Assembly: GCA_018882725.1 (NCBI GenBank)
Contig: VERK01000052.1
Span: 1-11,118, forward strand
Length of the DNA stretch: 11,118 nucleotides
Origin: Actinomycetota bacterium
GTDB lineage: Bacteria; Actinomycetota; Acidimicrobiia; Acidimicrobiales; Ilumatobacteraceae
Direction: 5' to 3'
Part shown: positions 1-6,379 of the stretch, in pieces
Position numbering within the stretch: position 1 is the first letter of the stretch
Layout: every line of letters begins with the position of its first letter
The notes under the pieces: generated by a model
What the model saw: only the letters and a program-made list of their open reading frames with translations
Databases searched by the model: none
What the model was told of the DNA's origin: nothing
Program-made: the position numbers and the translations under genes

Positions 1-63
1 GTGTCCAACACATCGATCCTGTTCAACGGTCTCTGCCCGCGGTGCGCCGCGGTCAGCGAGTAA
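1..63 (+). CDS. C-terminal end of a probable Fur/PerR-family regulator (partial)
   Basis: Frame 1 is open from the window edge to a TAA at 61-63 and encodes 20 residues ending in GLCPRCAAVSE. Fur-family repressors (Fur, PerR, FurA) usually end with a beta strand followed by a G-x-C-x-x-C zinc site, and the segment ILFNGLCPRC fits that tail well. Its position 39 bases upstream of a rubrerythrin gene supports this, because PerR-type peroxide sensors commonly sit beside rubrerythrin genes. The DNA-binding domain and metal-sensing residues lie outside the window, so metal or peroxide specificity cannot be judged. The GTG at position 1 could formally start a 20-residue peptide, but a truncated regulator is more likely. 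Confidence 0.58.
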   Translation: MSNTSILFNGLCPRCAAVSE

Positions 64-89
64 TACCCATCCAACCCCACCAACTGCAC

Positions 90-95
90 AAGGAG
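90..95 (+). promoter_or_regulatory. Shine-Dalgarno site of the rubrerythrin gene
   Basis: AAGGAG lies 7 bases before the ATG at 103. It fixes that start over the ATG at 98, which runs into a stop after two codons. It is one of the strongest ribosome binding sites in the window, suggesting high expression. Confidence 0.85.
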
Positions 96-102
96 TCATG
101 TC

Positions 103-516
<414 letters not shown>

Positions 517-531
517 TCGATCCTGATCGCA

Positions 532-566
532 TCGGGCCCTTCGTCACTTGGTGGCGGAGGGCCCGA
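532..566 (+). terminator. Strong intergenic hairpin, possible attenuator or mRNA processing element
   Basis: Bases 532-545 pair with 553-566 to form a 14-bp stem around the 7-base loop ACTTGGT. The outer nine pairs (TCGGGCCCT/AGGGCCCGA) are perfect, and the inner five include two G-U pairs. No T-run follows, so it is not a classical intrinsic terminator. It ends only 3 bases before the AGGAG site at 570-574 of the next gene. It could lower read-through or stabilise the 3' end of the rubrerythrin message, giving more rubrerythrin than Fe-S protein (inference). Confidence 0.7.
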
Positions 567-569
567 GGC

Positions 570-574
570 AGGAG
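570..574 (+). promoter_or_regulatory. Shine-Dalgarno site of the Fe-S protein gene
   Basis: AGGAG lies 9 bases before ATG 584 and selects that start. An in-frame TTG at 548 would fall in the loop of the upstream hairpin and has no ribosome binding site. Confidence 0.75.
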
Positions 575-583
575 TATCTCACC

Positions 584-1885
584 ATGACCATCACGTACGA
601 CCCGAACCATCCGAAGTACCTGGACGAAAAAGACGTCCGTGATGAACTGACGCGTGTCTACGACCTGTGCCACGGCTGTCGTCTGTGCTTCAAGTACTGC
701 ACCGCGTTCCCCACGCTGTTCGATTTCATCGATCGCCACGACGACCAGGACGCCGGCAAGATGACGCCGGCCCAACAGGACCAGGTCATCGACGAGTGTT
801 TCCAGTGCAAGCTCTGCTACATCAACTGCCCGTACATCCCGGGTCAGAGTGAATGGGAGCTCGACTTCCCGCGCCTCATGTTGCGCGCCGATGCCATGCG
901 GCATCAGACCAAACAGATCACGGCTCGTGATCGTCTGACCACCGACGTGATGGGTCGAACCGACCTCCTCGGCAAGGTCGCCACCGCCACCCCGGTCATG
1001 AACAAGTTGATGGGTGCCAAGAACGGCTCGCTCGTCCGCAAGGTGATCGAGAAGACCGCCGGAGTCTCCAGCCAGCGTCTCCTTCCTCCGTTCGCACGCC
1101 AGCGCTTCACCACATGGTTCAAGCGTCGTCCGAAGTTGCGATTGGGCAAGCGTCAGGGTCGTGTCGCCGTGTACCCCACGTGTCTCGTCGAATACCAGGC
1201 ACCCGAAATTGGCCACGACCTCGTGAAGGTGTACGAGCGCAATGGCGTCGAGTGCACGTTGGCCGACACCACCAAGTGCTGCGGTGCACCGTTCCTGCAC
1301 AGCGGTGACATCGATCAATTCAAGAAGGTCGCCGCCGAGAACGTGAAGGCTCTGGCCGAAAGCGTGCGCAAGGGCAACGACATCGTCGTCCCGCAGCCCA
1401 CCTGCGGCTACGTCCTGAAGAAGGACTACGTCGATTACATCGGCGGACCCGACGCCAAGTTGGTCTCCGAGCACACGTTCGACGCGGCCGAGTATCTCGT
1501 GAATCTGCACAAGGGCGAGGGGACGTCGCTCGACACCGAGTTCAACGGTGACGTTCCCGAAACCATCACGTACCACACGCCGTGTCACCTGCGCGCCCAG
1601 AACATTGGCCTCAAGAGCCGAGACCTCATGAAGCTCACCGGCGCCAAGATCAAGTTGGTTCAGCAGTGCTCGGGTATCGACGGAATGTGGGGTCTGCGAG
1701 CCGAGAACGCCGAACTGTCCATCCCGATCGCCAAGAAGTTGGGCGACGAAATCATCAAGGCGGGTGGCGACGTCGTCACCGGTGACTGCCACCTCGCCAA
1801 CACCGCCATCAACGAACAGACGGGCCGTGAACCACTGCACCCCTTGCAGGTGGTCGCGCGGGCCTACGGAATCCCCCAGGAGTGA
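584..1885 (+). CDS. GlpC/HdrD-like (Fe-S)-binding oxidoreductase subunit linked to rubrerythrin
   Basis: A 433-residue protein of the GlpC/HdrD/GlcF group. The N-terminus has two 4Fe-4S motifs: C29-x2-C32-x2-C35-x3-C39 and C72-x2-C75-x2-C78-x3-C82-P. Two CCG-type cysteine-rich domains follow. The first has C200, C232-C233-G234 and C274. The second has C334 and then C362-S363-G364 instead of CCG, and ends GDCHLAN (C402) where GlpC has a CxxC, so this site is degenerate. There is no membrane segment or flavin motif, so it should pass electrons between partners in the cytoplasm. Lying between rubrerythrin and DUF3501, it may feed electrons to the rubredoxin-less rubrerythrin; this is inference. 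It may be called a glycolate or glycerol-3-phosphate dehydrogenase subunit by homology, but no catalytic subunit for either is nearby. Its stop is 3 bases before the DUF3501 start. Confidence 0.88.
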   Translation: MTITYDPNHPKYLDEKDVRDELTRVYDLCHGCRLCFKYCTAFPTLFDFIDRHDDQDAGKMTPAQQDQVIDECFQCKLCYINCPYIPGQSEWELDFPRLMLRADAMRHQTKQITARDRLTTDVMGRTDLLGKVATATPVMNKLMGAKNGSLVRKVIEKTAGVSSQRLLPPFARQRFTTWFKRRPKLRLGKRQGRVAVYPTCLVEYQAPEIGHDLVKVYERNGVECTLADTTKCCGAPFLHSGDIDQFKKVAAENVKALAESVRKGNDIVVPQPTCGYVLKKDYVDYIGGPDAKLVSEHTFDAAEYLVNLHKGEGTSLDTEFNGDVPETITYHTPCHLRAQNIGLKSRDLMKLTGAKIKLVQQCSGIDGMWGLRAENAELSIPIAKKLGDEIIKAGGDVVTGDCHLANTAINEQTGREPLHPLQVVARAYGIPQE

Positions 1886-1888
1886 TCC

Positions 1889-2473
1889 ATGAAACTCACC
1901 CTCGACGACATCCTCGACGTACGCGCGTACGAGCGCGAGCGTGACGCGTACCGCCGCCGCATCATCGACCTGAAGTCGCGCCGACGCTTGCCGCTCGGAA
2001 CGTTCATCTCGCTCATCTTCGAGAACCGCGAGACCATTCGCTCGCAGATCCAGGAGATGGCGCGGGCCGAACAGCTCACGACCGACGAAGAGATCCAGAT
2101 CGAACTCGACATCTACAACTCGTTGATCCCCGGCTCGGGCCGCCTGTGCGCCACCTTGTTCATCGAACTCACGAGCGACGATTCGATGCGCGAGTGGCTG
2201 CCGCGTCTAGTGGGCATCGAGCGTTCGTTGGTGCTTCGCCTCGCCGACGGCCGTGAGATCCGTTCGTACCCTGAGGCTCAGCACGAGTCGCAGCTCACCC
2301 GCACCGACATCACGTCGGCGGTCCATTACTTGCACTTCGACGTGACGCCCGAGGAAGCAGTCGAGCTCGAGGCGGGCGGGGCCACCCTGGTCTGCGATCA
2401 TCCGGCCTACCGCGAGGAGATCGCGTTGAGCAGGGTGAACGTCACCGAATTGCTCTCCGATCTGCGGAACTGA
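1889..2473 (+). CDS. DUF3501 family protein
   Basis: A 194-residue soluble protein with the hallmarks of DUF3501: a basic LKSRRRLPLG segment at residues 28-37, the helix FENRETIRSQIQEM at 44-57, and the ELDIYNSLIP stretch at 72-81. Later conserved-looking sites are HYLHF (146-150) and HPAY (171-174). There is no signal peptide or membrane segment. The biochemical role is unknown to me; the family is often found beside rubrerythrin and a CCG-domain Fe-S protein, as here, which implies a shared task in peroxide or redox stress. AGGAG at 1878-1882, inside the end of the preceding gene, lies 6 bases before the ATG, so the two are translated from one message. Histidine and acidic residues could bind a metal, but that is speculation. 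Confidence 0.87.
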   Translation: MKLTLDDILDVRAYERERDAYRRRIIDLKSRRRLPLGTFISLIFENRETIRSQIQEMARAEQLTTDEEIQIELDIYNSLIPGSGRLCATLFIELTSDDSMREWLPRLVGIERSLVLRLADGREIRSYPEAQHESQLTRTDITSAVHYLHFDVTPEEAVELEAGGATLVCDHPAYREEIALSRVNVTELLSDLRN

Positions 2474-2476
2474 CCC

Positions 2477-2506
2477 TTTACAACGTCGCCGAGCCGGTCC
2501 TAGGGT
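2477..2506 (+). promoter_or_regulatory. Probable promoter of the Wbl gene
   Basis: TTTACA at 2477-2482 and TAGGGT at 2501-2506 are 18 bases apart and match a -35 and an actinobacterial TANNNT -10. The predicted start of transcription near 2513 leaves a leader of about 12 bases before the ATG at 2525. The promoter starts 4 bases after the DUF3501 stop and separates the redox operon from the regulator gene. Confidence 0.5.
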
Positions 2507-2521
2507 TGCCCCGGGGGGCAA
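2506..2521 (+). repeat. Palindrome TTGCCCC-GG-GGGGCAA at the Wbl start site
   Basis: Two perfect 7-base inverted arms flank a central GG. The element begins in the last base of the -10, covers the predicted transcription start, and contains the G-run that would serve as ribosome binding site for ATG 2525. It could be a DNA operator, or could hide the ribosome binding site in RNA if transcription starts further upstream. Confidence 0.5.
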
Positions 2522-2524
2522 GTG

Positions 2525-2755
2525 ATGGACGTCGTGTGGCGCGAATTGGGGGCATGTCGGGGTCTCGATCCCGAGGTGTTCTTTCCGGAGACCGAGGAAG
2601 ACGCCGAGGTCGCCAAGGACATCTGCCTCACCTGTGACGTCCGTATCGCGTGCCTCGAACACGCGCTGAACAGCCGTGAGAAGGTCGGCGTGTGGGGCGG
2701 AACCACCGAGCGCGAGCGGCGACGGATCATTCGCCAGCGTCGACGCACGGCTTAG
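2525..2755 (+). CDS. WhiB-family (Wbl) iron-sulfur transcriptional regulator
   Basis: A 76-residue protein with the four Wbl cysteines C11, C34, C37 and C43 (C-xn-C-x2-C-x5-C), which hold a 4Fe-4S cluster sensitive to oxygen and nitric oxide. The G[VI]WGG turn follows as GVWGG at 55-59, then a very basic C-terminal tail (RERRRIIRQRRR), the usual DNA-contacting part. Wbl proteins are restricted to Actinobacteria and their phages and act by binding region 4 of the primary sigma factor. Its short length resembles WhiB1 and WhiB2; I cannot place the subclass surely. ATG 2525 is preferred over GTG 2522 because the G-run at 2513-2518 is then 6 bases away. The adjacent peroxide module suggests, but does not prove, a redox link. 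It has its own promoter and palindrome. Confidence 0.94.
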   Translation: MDVVWRELGACRGLDPEVFFPETEEDAEVAKDICLTCDVRIACLEHALNSREKVGVWGGTTERERRRIIRQRRRTA

Positions 2756-2772
2756 AGCTCCAGCACCGCCCG

Positions 2773-2787
2773 TAACCTGGCGGGGTG
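2773..2787 (+). promoter_or_regulatory. Putative leaderless promoter (-10) of trpD
   Basis: TAACCT at 2773-2778 is a good TANNNT -10 lying 6 bases before the GTG at 2785, so transcription would begin at the start codon itself. No convincing -35 is seen (CTTAGA at 2751-2756 is weak). GGCGGGG before the GTG is too close to be a normal ribosome binding site. Confidence 0.45.
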
Positions 2788-3828
2788 AATCCCGCGCTCG
2801 TCGACATCGGTGGCTGGCCGTCGATCATCACACGTCTGCTCGATCGCGAAGATCTGCCGGCCGCCCACGCGCGCGCGGCGATGGCCACCATCCTGGCCGG
2901 TGACGCGACGCCGGCGCAGTTGATCGGTTTCATCATCGCGTTGCGCGCCAAAGGTGAGACCCCCGAGGAGTTGTCCGGACTGCTGGATGCCGTTCTCGAT
3001 GCCGCCGAGATCGTTCCGCTGTCCGACGAATTGCGCGATCGCGCGGTCGACATCGTGGGCACGGGCGGTGACCGGAGCCATTCCATCAACGTGAGCACCA
3101 TGTCGGCACTCGTCGTGGCTGGTGCCGGTGTGCCGGTATGCAAGCACGGAGCCCGAGCATCGTCGTCGAAGTGCGGAACCGCCGACGTGCTCGAAGCGCT
3201 CGGCGTCGCTATCGAAGCAGATCCTGCTGTGGTGTTGAGGTGCGTCGAGGAAGCCGGGATGGGCTTCTGCCTCGCACCGCGTTACCACCCGGCCTTCCGG
3301 TTCGCCGCCGCGGCTCGTCGTGAAGTGGGTGTTCCCACGGTGTTCAATCTGCTCGGTCCCATGGCCAATCCGGGTCGTGTGCGCCGGCAGCTCATCGGTG
3401 TGGCCAATCCTCAGGTTGCCGAACGCATGCTCGCGTCACTGCGTCTGCACGGCTCGATCTCGTCGTGGGTCGTTCACGGTGGTGGACTCGACGAACTCAC
3501 GACCACCGGAACCTCGACGGTGCTCTCGTTGCGCGACGGCCAGGTTCGGTCGTTCACGGTCGATCCGGTGGCACTCGGATTGGCTCCGGCCATTCCCGAC
3601 GAACTCGAGGGTGGCACGCCGGACGTCAACGCCGAAGCGGTGCGCCGTGTTCTCGCGGGCGATCATGGCGCGCATCGCAACATCGTCGTGTTGAACGCCG
3701 CGGCTGGTCTGGTCGTCGCCGAACGGGCTTCCGATCTCGTCGAAGGAATCGAACTGGCCACCGAGTCCATCGACTCCGGTTCCGCCGCACAGGTGCTCGA
3801 GCGTCTCGTCGAGGTCTCGAACCGTTGA
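2785..3828 (+). CDS. trpD: Anthranilate phosphoribosyltransferase
   Basis: A 347-residue enzyme joining anthranilate to phosphoribosyl pyrophosphate in tryptophan synthesis. It has the family signatures in order: the phosphoribosyl-binding GTGGD at 92-96, INVST at 101-105, KHGARASSSKCGTAD at 120-134, HPA at 168-170, Arg178 in AAARREVG (aligning with the anthranilate-binding Arg164 of Sulfolobus TrpD), FNLLGPMANP at 187-196, and the magnesium-binding LDE at 235-237. The length is usual. The Asn of the standard KHGN motif is Ala123 here. No other trp genes are nearby; the next gene is a homoserine kinase whose likely TTG start overlaps this stop (TTGA at 3825-3828), so the two are co-translated. 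The GTG start gives an N-terminus of normal length. Confidence 0.93.
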   Translation: MNPALVDIGGWPSIITRLLDREDLPAAHARAAMATILAGDATPAQLIGFIIALRAKGETPEELSGLLDAVLDAAEIVPLSDELRDRAVDIVGTGGDRSHSINVSTMSALVVAGAGVPVCKHGARASSSKCGTADVLEALGVAIEADPAVVLRCVEEAGMGFCLAPRYHPAFRFAAAARREVGVPTVFNLLGPMANPGRVRRQLIGVANPQVAERMLASLRLHGSISSWVVHGGGLDELTTTGTSTVLSLRDGQVRSFTVDPVALGLAPAIPDELEGGTPDVNAEAVRRVLAGDHGAHRNIVVLNAAAGLVVAERASDLVEGIELATESIDSGSAAQVLERLVEVSNR

Positions 3829-4646
3829 GAGTGTCGGTACCGGCGTCGTCGGCCAATCTCGGAGCCGGATTCGACGTCCTCGGGATGGCGCTCACCATTC
3901 CGGCCGAACTGGGCATCGTCGACGGTGACGTTCCGGACAAGGCGGAAATTGCCCGCGGCGCTCACCCGGCCGCGACCGCCTTCTCGTCGGCGGGCGGACG
4001 AGGGCAGGTGTGGGTGCGCACGAGCATTCCGTCCGGGCGCGGTCTCGGGTTCTCAGGTGCCGTGCGCGTGGGAGCCATCGCATTGGCGCTGCAGCAGTCG
4101 AGTTCGGACGACGTTCTGGTGACACGCCGTCACGAGATCTTCGAACGAGCCGCGGTTCTCGAAGGTCACGGCGACAACGTGGCGGCCAGCACGTACGGCG
4201 GAGTCGTGGTGGTCGCCGACGGTTCCGTGGGTCGTGTGCCGGTGGCCGTCGATCCGGCGATGGTGGTGTGGGTGCCCTCGTTCAAGACGAACACGTCCGA
4301 GAGCCGATCCACTCTGTCGTCGTCGGTTTCCCGAGTCGATGCGGTGTTCAACATCGGACGGTCCTCGTTGTTCGTGGCGGCTCTGGCGAGTGGCGACGTG
4401 GGATTGCTCCGTGAGGCCACGAGAGATCGACTGCACCAAGACGCCCGACTGGCTGCCGCTACTGCGAGCCGAGACGCGCTCGACGTTGCACTGAGTACAC
4501 CCGCCTGGGCGGCGTGGTTGTCGGGTTCGGGTCCGACCGTGGCGGTGATGTGCGATCGAGCCGATGCCGAGCGCGTCAGCGCAGCATGGCCGAACGGTCG
4601 TTCCATGATCGTGAGTATCGACCAGGTCGGGGCGCACTGGCTGTGA
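3825..4646 (+). CDS. thrB: Homoserine kinase (GHMP family)
   Basis: A 273-residue kinase that phosphorylates homoserine on the way to threonine. Motif 1 is PASSANLGAGFD (6-17). Motif 2, the ATP loop, is P-SGR-GLGFSGA (69-79). EGHGDNVA (113-120) and the homoserine-kinase-type DRLHQ (201-205) follow, and motif 3 is SGSGPT (233-238). Motif 2 normally reads GLGSS; Phe76 replaces the first serine. The likely start is the TTG overlapping the trpD stop, with GAGG at 3811-3814 ten bases upstream; a GTG at 3831 is the alternative and would shorten the protein by two residues. The length is slightly short for the family (about 300). The last 71 bases overlap the end of the convergent uvrC-like gene. 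Pairing with trpD is unusual, as thrB normally follows hom and thrC. Confidence 0.88.
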   Translation: MRVSVPASSANLGAGFDVLGMALTIPAELGIVDGDVPDKAEIARGAHPAATAFSSAGGRGQVWVRTSIPSGRGLGFSGAVRVGAIALALQQSSSDDVLVTRRHEIFERAAVLEGHGDNVAASTYGGVVVVADGSVGRVPVAVDPAMVVWVPSFKTNTSESRSTLSSSVSRVDAVFNIGRSSLFVAALASGDVGLLREATRDRLHQDARLAAATASRDALDVALSTPAWAAWLSGSGPTVAVMCDRADAERVSAAWPNGRSMIVSIDQVGAHWL

Positions 4647-6321
4647 GGTCGAGCCGACGCAATGTCGGCAAGCCACGCGCCGAGAGAGCCCATTCGCCCG
4701 AACACTCGTCGATCACCACGTCGTCGGCGGTCTCGAGATGACGGGCCACGCACATCACTTCATCGGCCACGTGACGAGGTAGCGGAACGTCGAGTTCGGT
4801 CGGTTCGGGCGGGGCCAGATGTTCGTCGAGTCCGAGCGGCGCATCGAACGAGGAGAACAGACGATCGTCGTGGCGTACGGCCGAGAGCACCCCGCCGTCG
4901 AACACGATCTGGGCGTCACCGAGTCGGACGGTGAGCACGTCGGCACGACGCAGCGCGTCGATCGATCGCTGCCGTTGGAGTGCGGTGAGGAGTGCCTGCG
5001 CCCGATCACGCATTTCGGCCGCCTCTTCGAAGCGCTGGTTGGCGGCCAGGTTCACGATGCGCTCGTGCAACATGTCGATGAGCGCATCGGGTGATTCGGT
5101 GAGTGCCGACACGATGAACTCGACGATCGTGCGATAAGCGTCGCGGTCGGCCTGGCCCGAACAGGGGCACTGGGCGACGCCGAGTTGAGCGGCCGAACAC
5201 ACCGGGGCATCGGGAGGGGCGACGTATTTACGCCCCATGCGTACGGTGCAACGACGCAACGGCACCACCGACTCGATCGCTTCGATCACGAGTCGGGCCG
5301 ACGTCCGGGTGGTGAATGGCCCGAGGTGCAGGCCGCGCTTGGCCGGATTCTTGGACACCACCAGGCGAGGCCATTCTTCGTCGGTGGTGAGCCGCACGTA
5401 GCAATAACGATCGACGTTGGTGCCGGCCCGGTTGTAGTGCGGAAGCAGGCGTCCGATGAGCCGGAGTTCGAGCACGGCGGCCACGAGTGGATGCGGGGTC
5501 GGGATGCAGTGGATGGAATGGGTCTGGCGCAGCATCGACCCGATCTTGCGGCGCGACTCGGCGGTGCCGAAGTAACTGCGTACTCGCTGGCGAACGTTGG
5601 TGGCCTTGCCCACGTACAGCGGCTTGCCGGATGCGTCGGCGAATACGTACACGCCCGAGGATCGTGGCAGGTCTTCGGTGAGGCGAAGTTTCGCGGCCAA
5701 TGGATGAGTCTCGAGGCGGGGCAGACCGATGAGATCGTCGAGACCCATGACTCCGAAGCCCGAGGCGCGCTCGATGAGGAAGTGCAGGAGGTCGGCTGTG
5801 GCCAACGCGTCGTCGAGCGCACGGTGGCAGGGCTGATGGGCGAGGCGAAGTCGTGACGCGAGGGTGCCGAGTTTGCAATCCGGTACTTCGTCGCGCACCA
5901 GACGACGGGCGAGTGGAACGGTGTCGATCACACGATTCGTGAGTGGTTCGCGGTCGGCGGTGATGAGTGCGGCGTTCAGGAAGCCGACATCGAAGCGTGC
6001 GTTGTGAGCCACGAGGACCGAGTCGCCGATGAAGTCGACGAGTGACGGCAACACGGCCTCGATGCGCGGAGCGGGCAGCACCATGGCCTCGCTGATGCCG
6101 GTGAGGATCGTGATGTACGGAGGAATCGCGACACCCGGATTGATGAGTGTCTGGAAGGTGCCGAGGCATTCGCCGCCCCGGTACTTCACGGCTCCGATCT
6201 CGGTGATGCGGTCGACGCCGGCCGACCCGCCGGTGGTCTCGAGATCGACGATGCAGAAGGTGACGTCGGACAGCGGTGTTCCGATCTCGTCGAACGACTT
6301 CTGTCGCTGCCCCGTGGTCAT
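4576..6321 (-). CDS. DnaQ-type 3'-5' exonuclease fused to UvrC N-terminal (Cho-like) domains
   Basis: A 581-residue DNA repair protein. Residues about 20-190 form a DEDDh exonuclease: Asp26 and Glu28 in DLETTGG, Asp111 in HNARFD, and His166 and Asp171 in HRALDDA. Residues about 220-300 form a GIY-YIG nuclease (GVY at 223-225, YVG at 236-238, Glu285 in the LEL segment). Four cysteines at 358, 375, 385 and 387 resemble the Fe-S site of UvrC, though the last pair is CPC rather than Cx3C. A UVR helix hairpin lies at about 416-450. The RNase H-like and HhH domains of UvrC are absent; a 130-residue C-terminal part has no domain I recognise. The layout matches mycobacterial Rv2191-type proteins and recalls E. 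coli Cho, which makes the 3' incision. ATG 6321 is chosen over 6363 because a promoter with an SOS box lies between them, making transcription leaderless. Confidence 0.9.
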   Translation of the reverse strand: MTTGQRQKSFDEIGTPLSDVTFCIVDLETTGGSAGVDRITEIGAVKYRGGECLGTFQTLINPGVAIPPYITILTGISEAMVLPAPRIEAVLPSLVDFIGDSVLVAHNARFDVGFLNAALITADREPLTNRVIDTVPLARRLVRDEVPDCKLGTLASRLRLAHQPCHRALDDALATADLLHFLIERASGFGVMGLDDLIGLPRLETHPLAAKLRLTEDLPRSSGVYVFADASGKPLYVGKATNVRQRVRSYFGTAESRRKIGSMLRQTHSIHCIPTPHPLVAAVLELRLIGRLLPHYNRAGTNVDRYCYVRLTTDEEWPRLVVSKNPAKRGLHLGPFTTRTSARLVIEAIESVVPLRRCTVRMGRKYVAPPDAPVCSAAQLGVAQCPCSGQADRDAYRTIVEFIVSALTESPDALIDMLHERIVNLAANQRFEEAAEMRDRAQALLTALQRQRSIDALRRADVLTVRLGDAQIVFDGGVLSAVRHDDRLFSSFDAPLGLDEHLAPPEPTELDVPLPRHVADEVMCVARHLETADDVVIDECSGEWALSARGLPTLRRLDLTASAPRPGRYSRSWNDRSAMLR

Positions 6322-6327
6322 TCGCCG

Positions 6328-6356
6328 AGTGTCCCCGAACAGGTGTTCTGTGTCAA
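6328..6356 (-). promoter_or_regulatory. Promoter of the uvrC-like gene
   Basis: On the minus strand TTGACA (6351-6356) and GACACT (6328-6333) are exactly 17 bases apart, and 6 bases separate the -10 from the ATG at 6321. The -35 is a perfect consensus. Transcription would begin at or next to the start codon, giving a leaderless message. Confidence 0.75.
6336..6349. promoter_or_regulatory. LexA-binding SOS box
   Basis: CGAACAGGTGTTCT on the plus strand matches 13 of 14 positions of the Gram-positive/actinobacterial SOS consensus CGAACRNRYGTTCG. The core GAAC-N4-GTTC is perfect. It sits inside the -35/-10 spacer of the uvrC-like gene, the typical place for LexA repression, and just upstream of the divergent MBL gene's -10. 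A DNA repair gene as target makes the call strong. Confidence 0.85.
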
Positions 6357-6363
6357 GCACCAT

Positions 6364-6379
6364 TACGCTCGCCCACGTG
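6364..6379 (+). promoter_or_regulatory. Putative leaderless promoter (-10) of the MBL gene
   Basis: TACGCT at 6364-6369 is a TANNNT -10 lying 7 bases before GTG 6377. No good -35 is visible; its expected place overlaps the SOS box, so LexA could also affect this gene. Confidence 0.45.

Noticed and set aside
1..63. Independent 20-residue CxxC peptide starting at GTG 1
   Set aside because: The sequence fits a Fur-family C-terminus cut by the window edge, next to rubrerythrin.
548..583. TTG 548 as start of the Fe-S protein
   Set aside because: It lies in a hairpin loop without a ribosome binding site; ATG 584 has AGGAG 9 bases upstream.
3465..3824. N-terminal extension of ThrB overlapping trpD
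   Set aside because: The extension is Arg/Gly-rich shadow sequence of trpD; GHMP homology starts at about 3825.
5185..5856. Plus-strand open frame inside the uvrC-like gene
   Set aside because: Shadow of the minus-strand GIY-YIG/UVR coding region, with no motif of its own.
6322..6363. ATG 6363 as start of the uvrC-like protein
   Set aside because: It would place a consensus promoter and SOS box within the coding sequence; ATG 6321 fits the predicted transcription start.
6029..6376. N-terminal extension of the MBL protein
   Set aside because: It reads antisense through the exonuclease domain; the MBL fold starts only at 6377.
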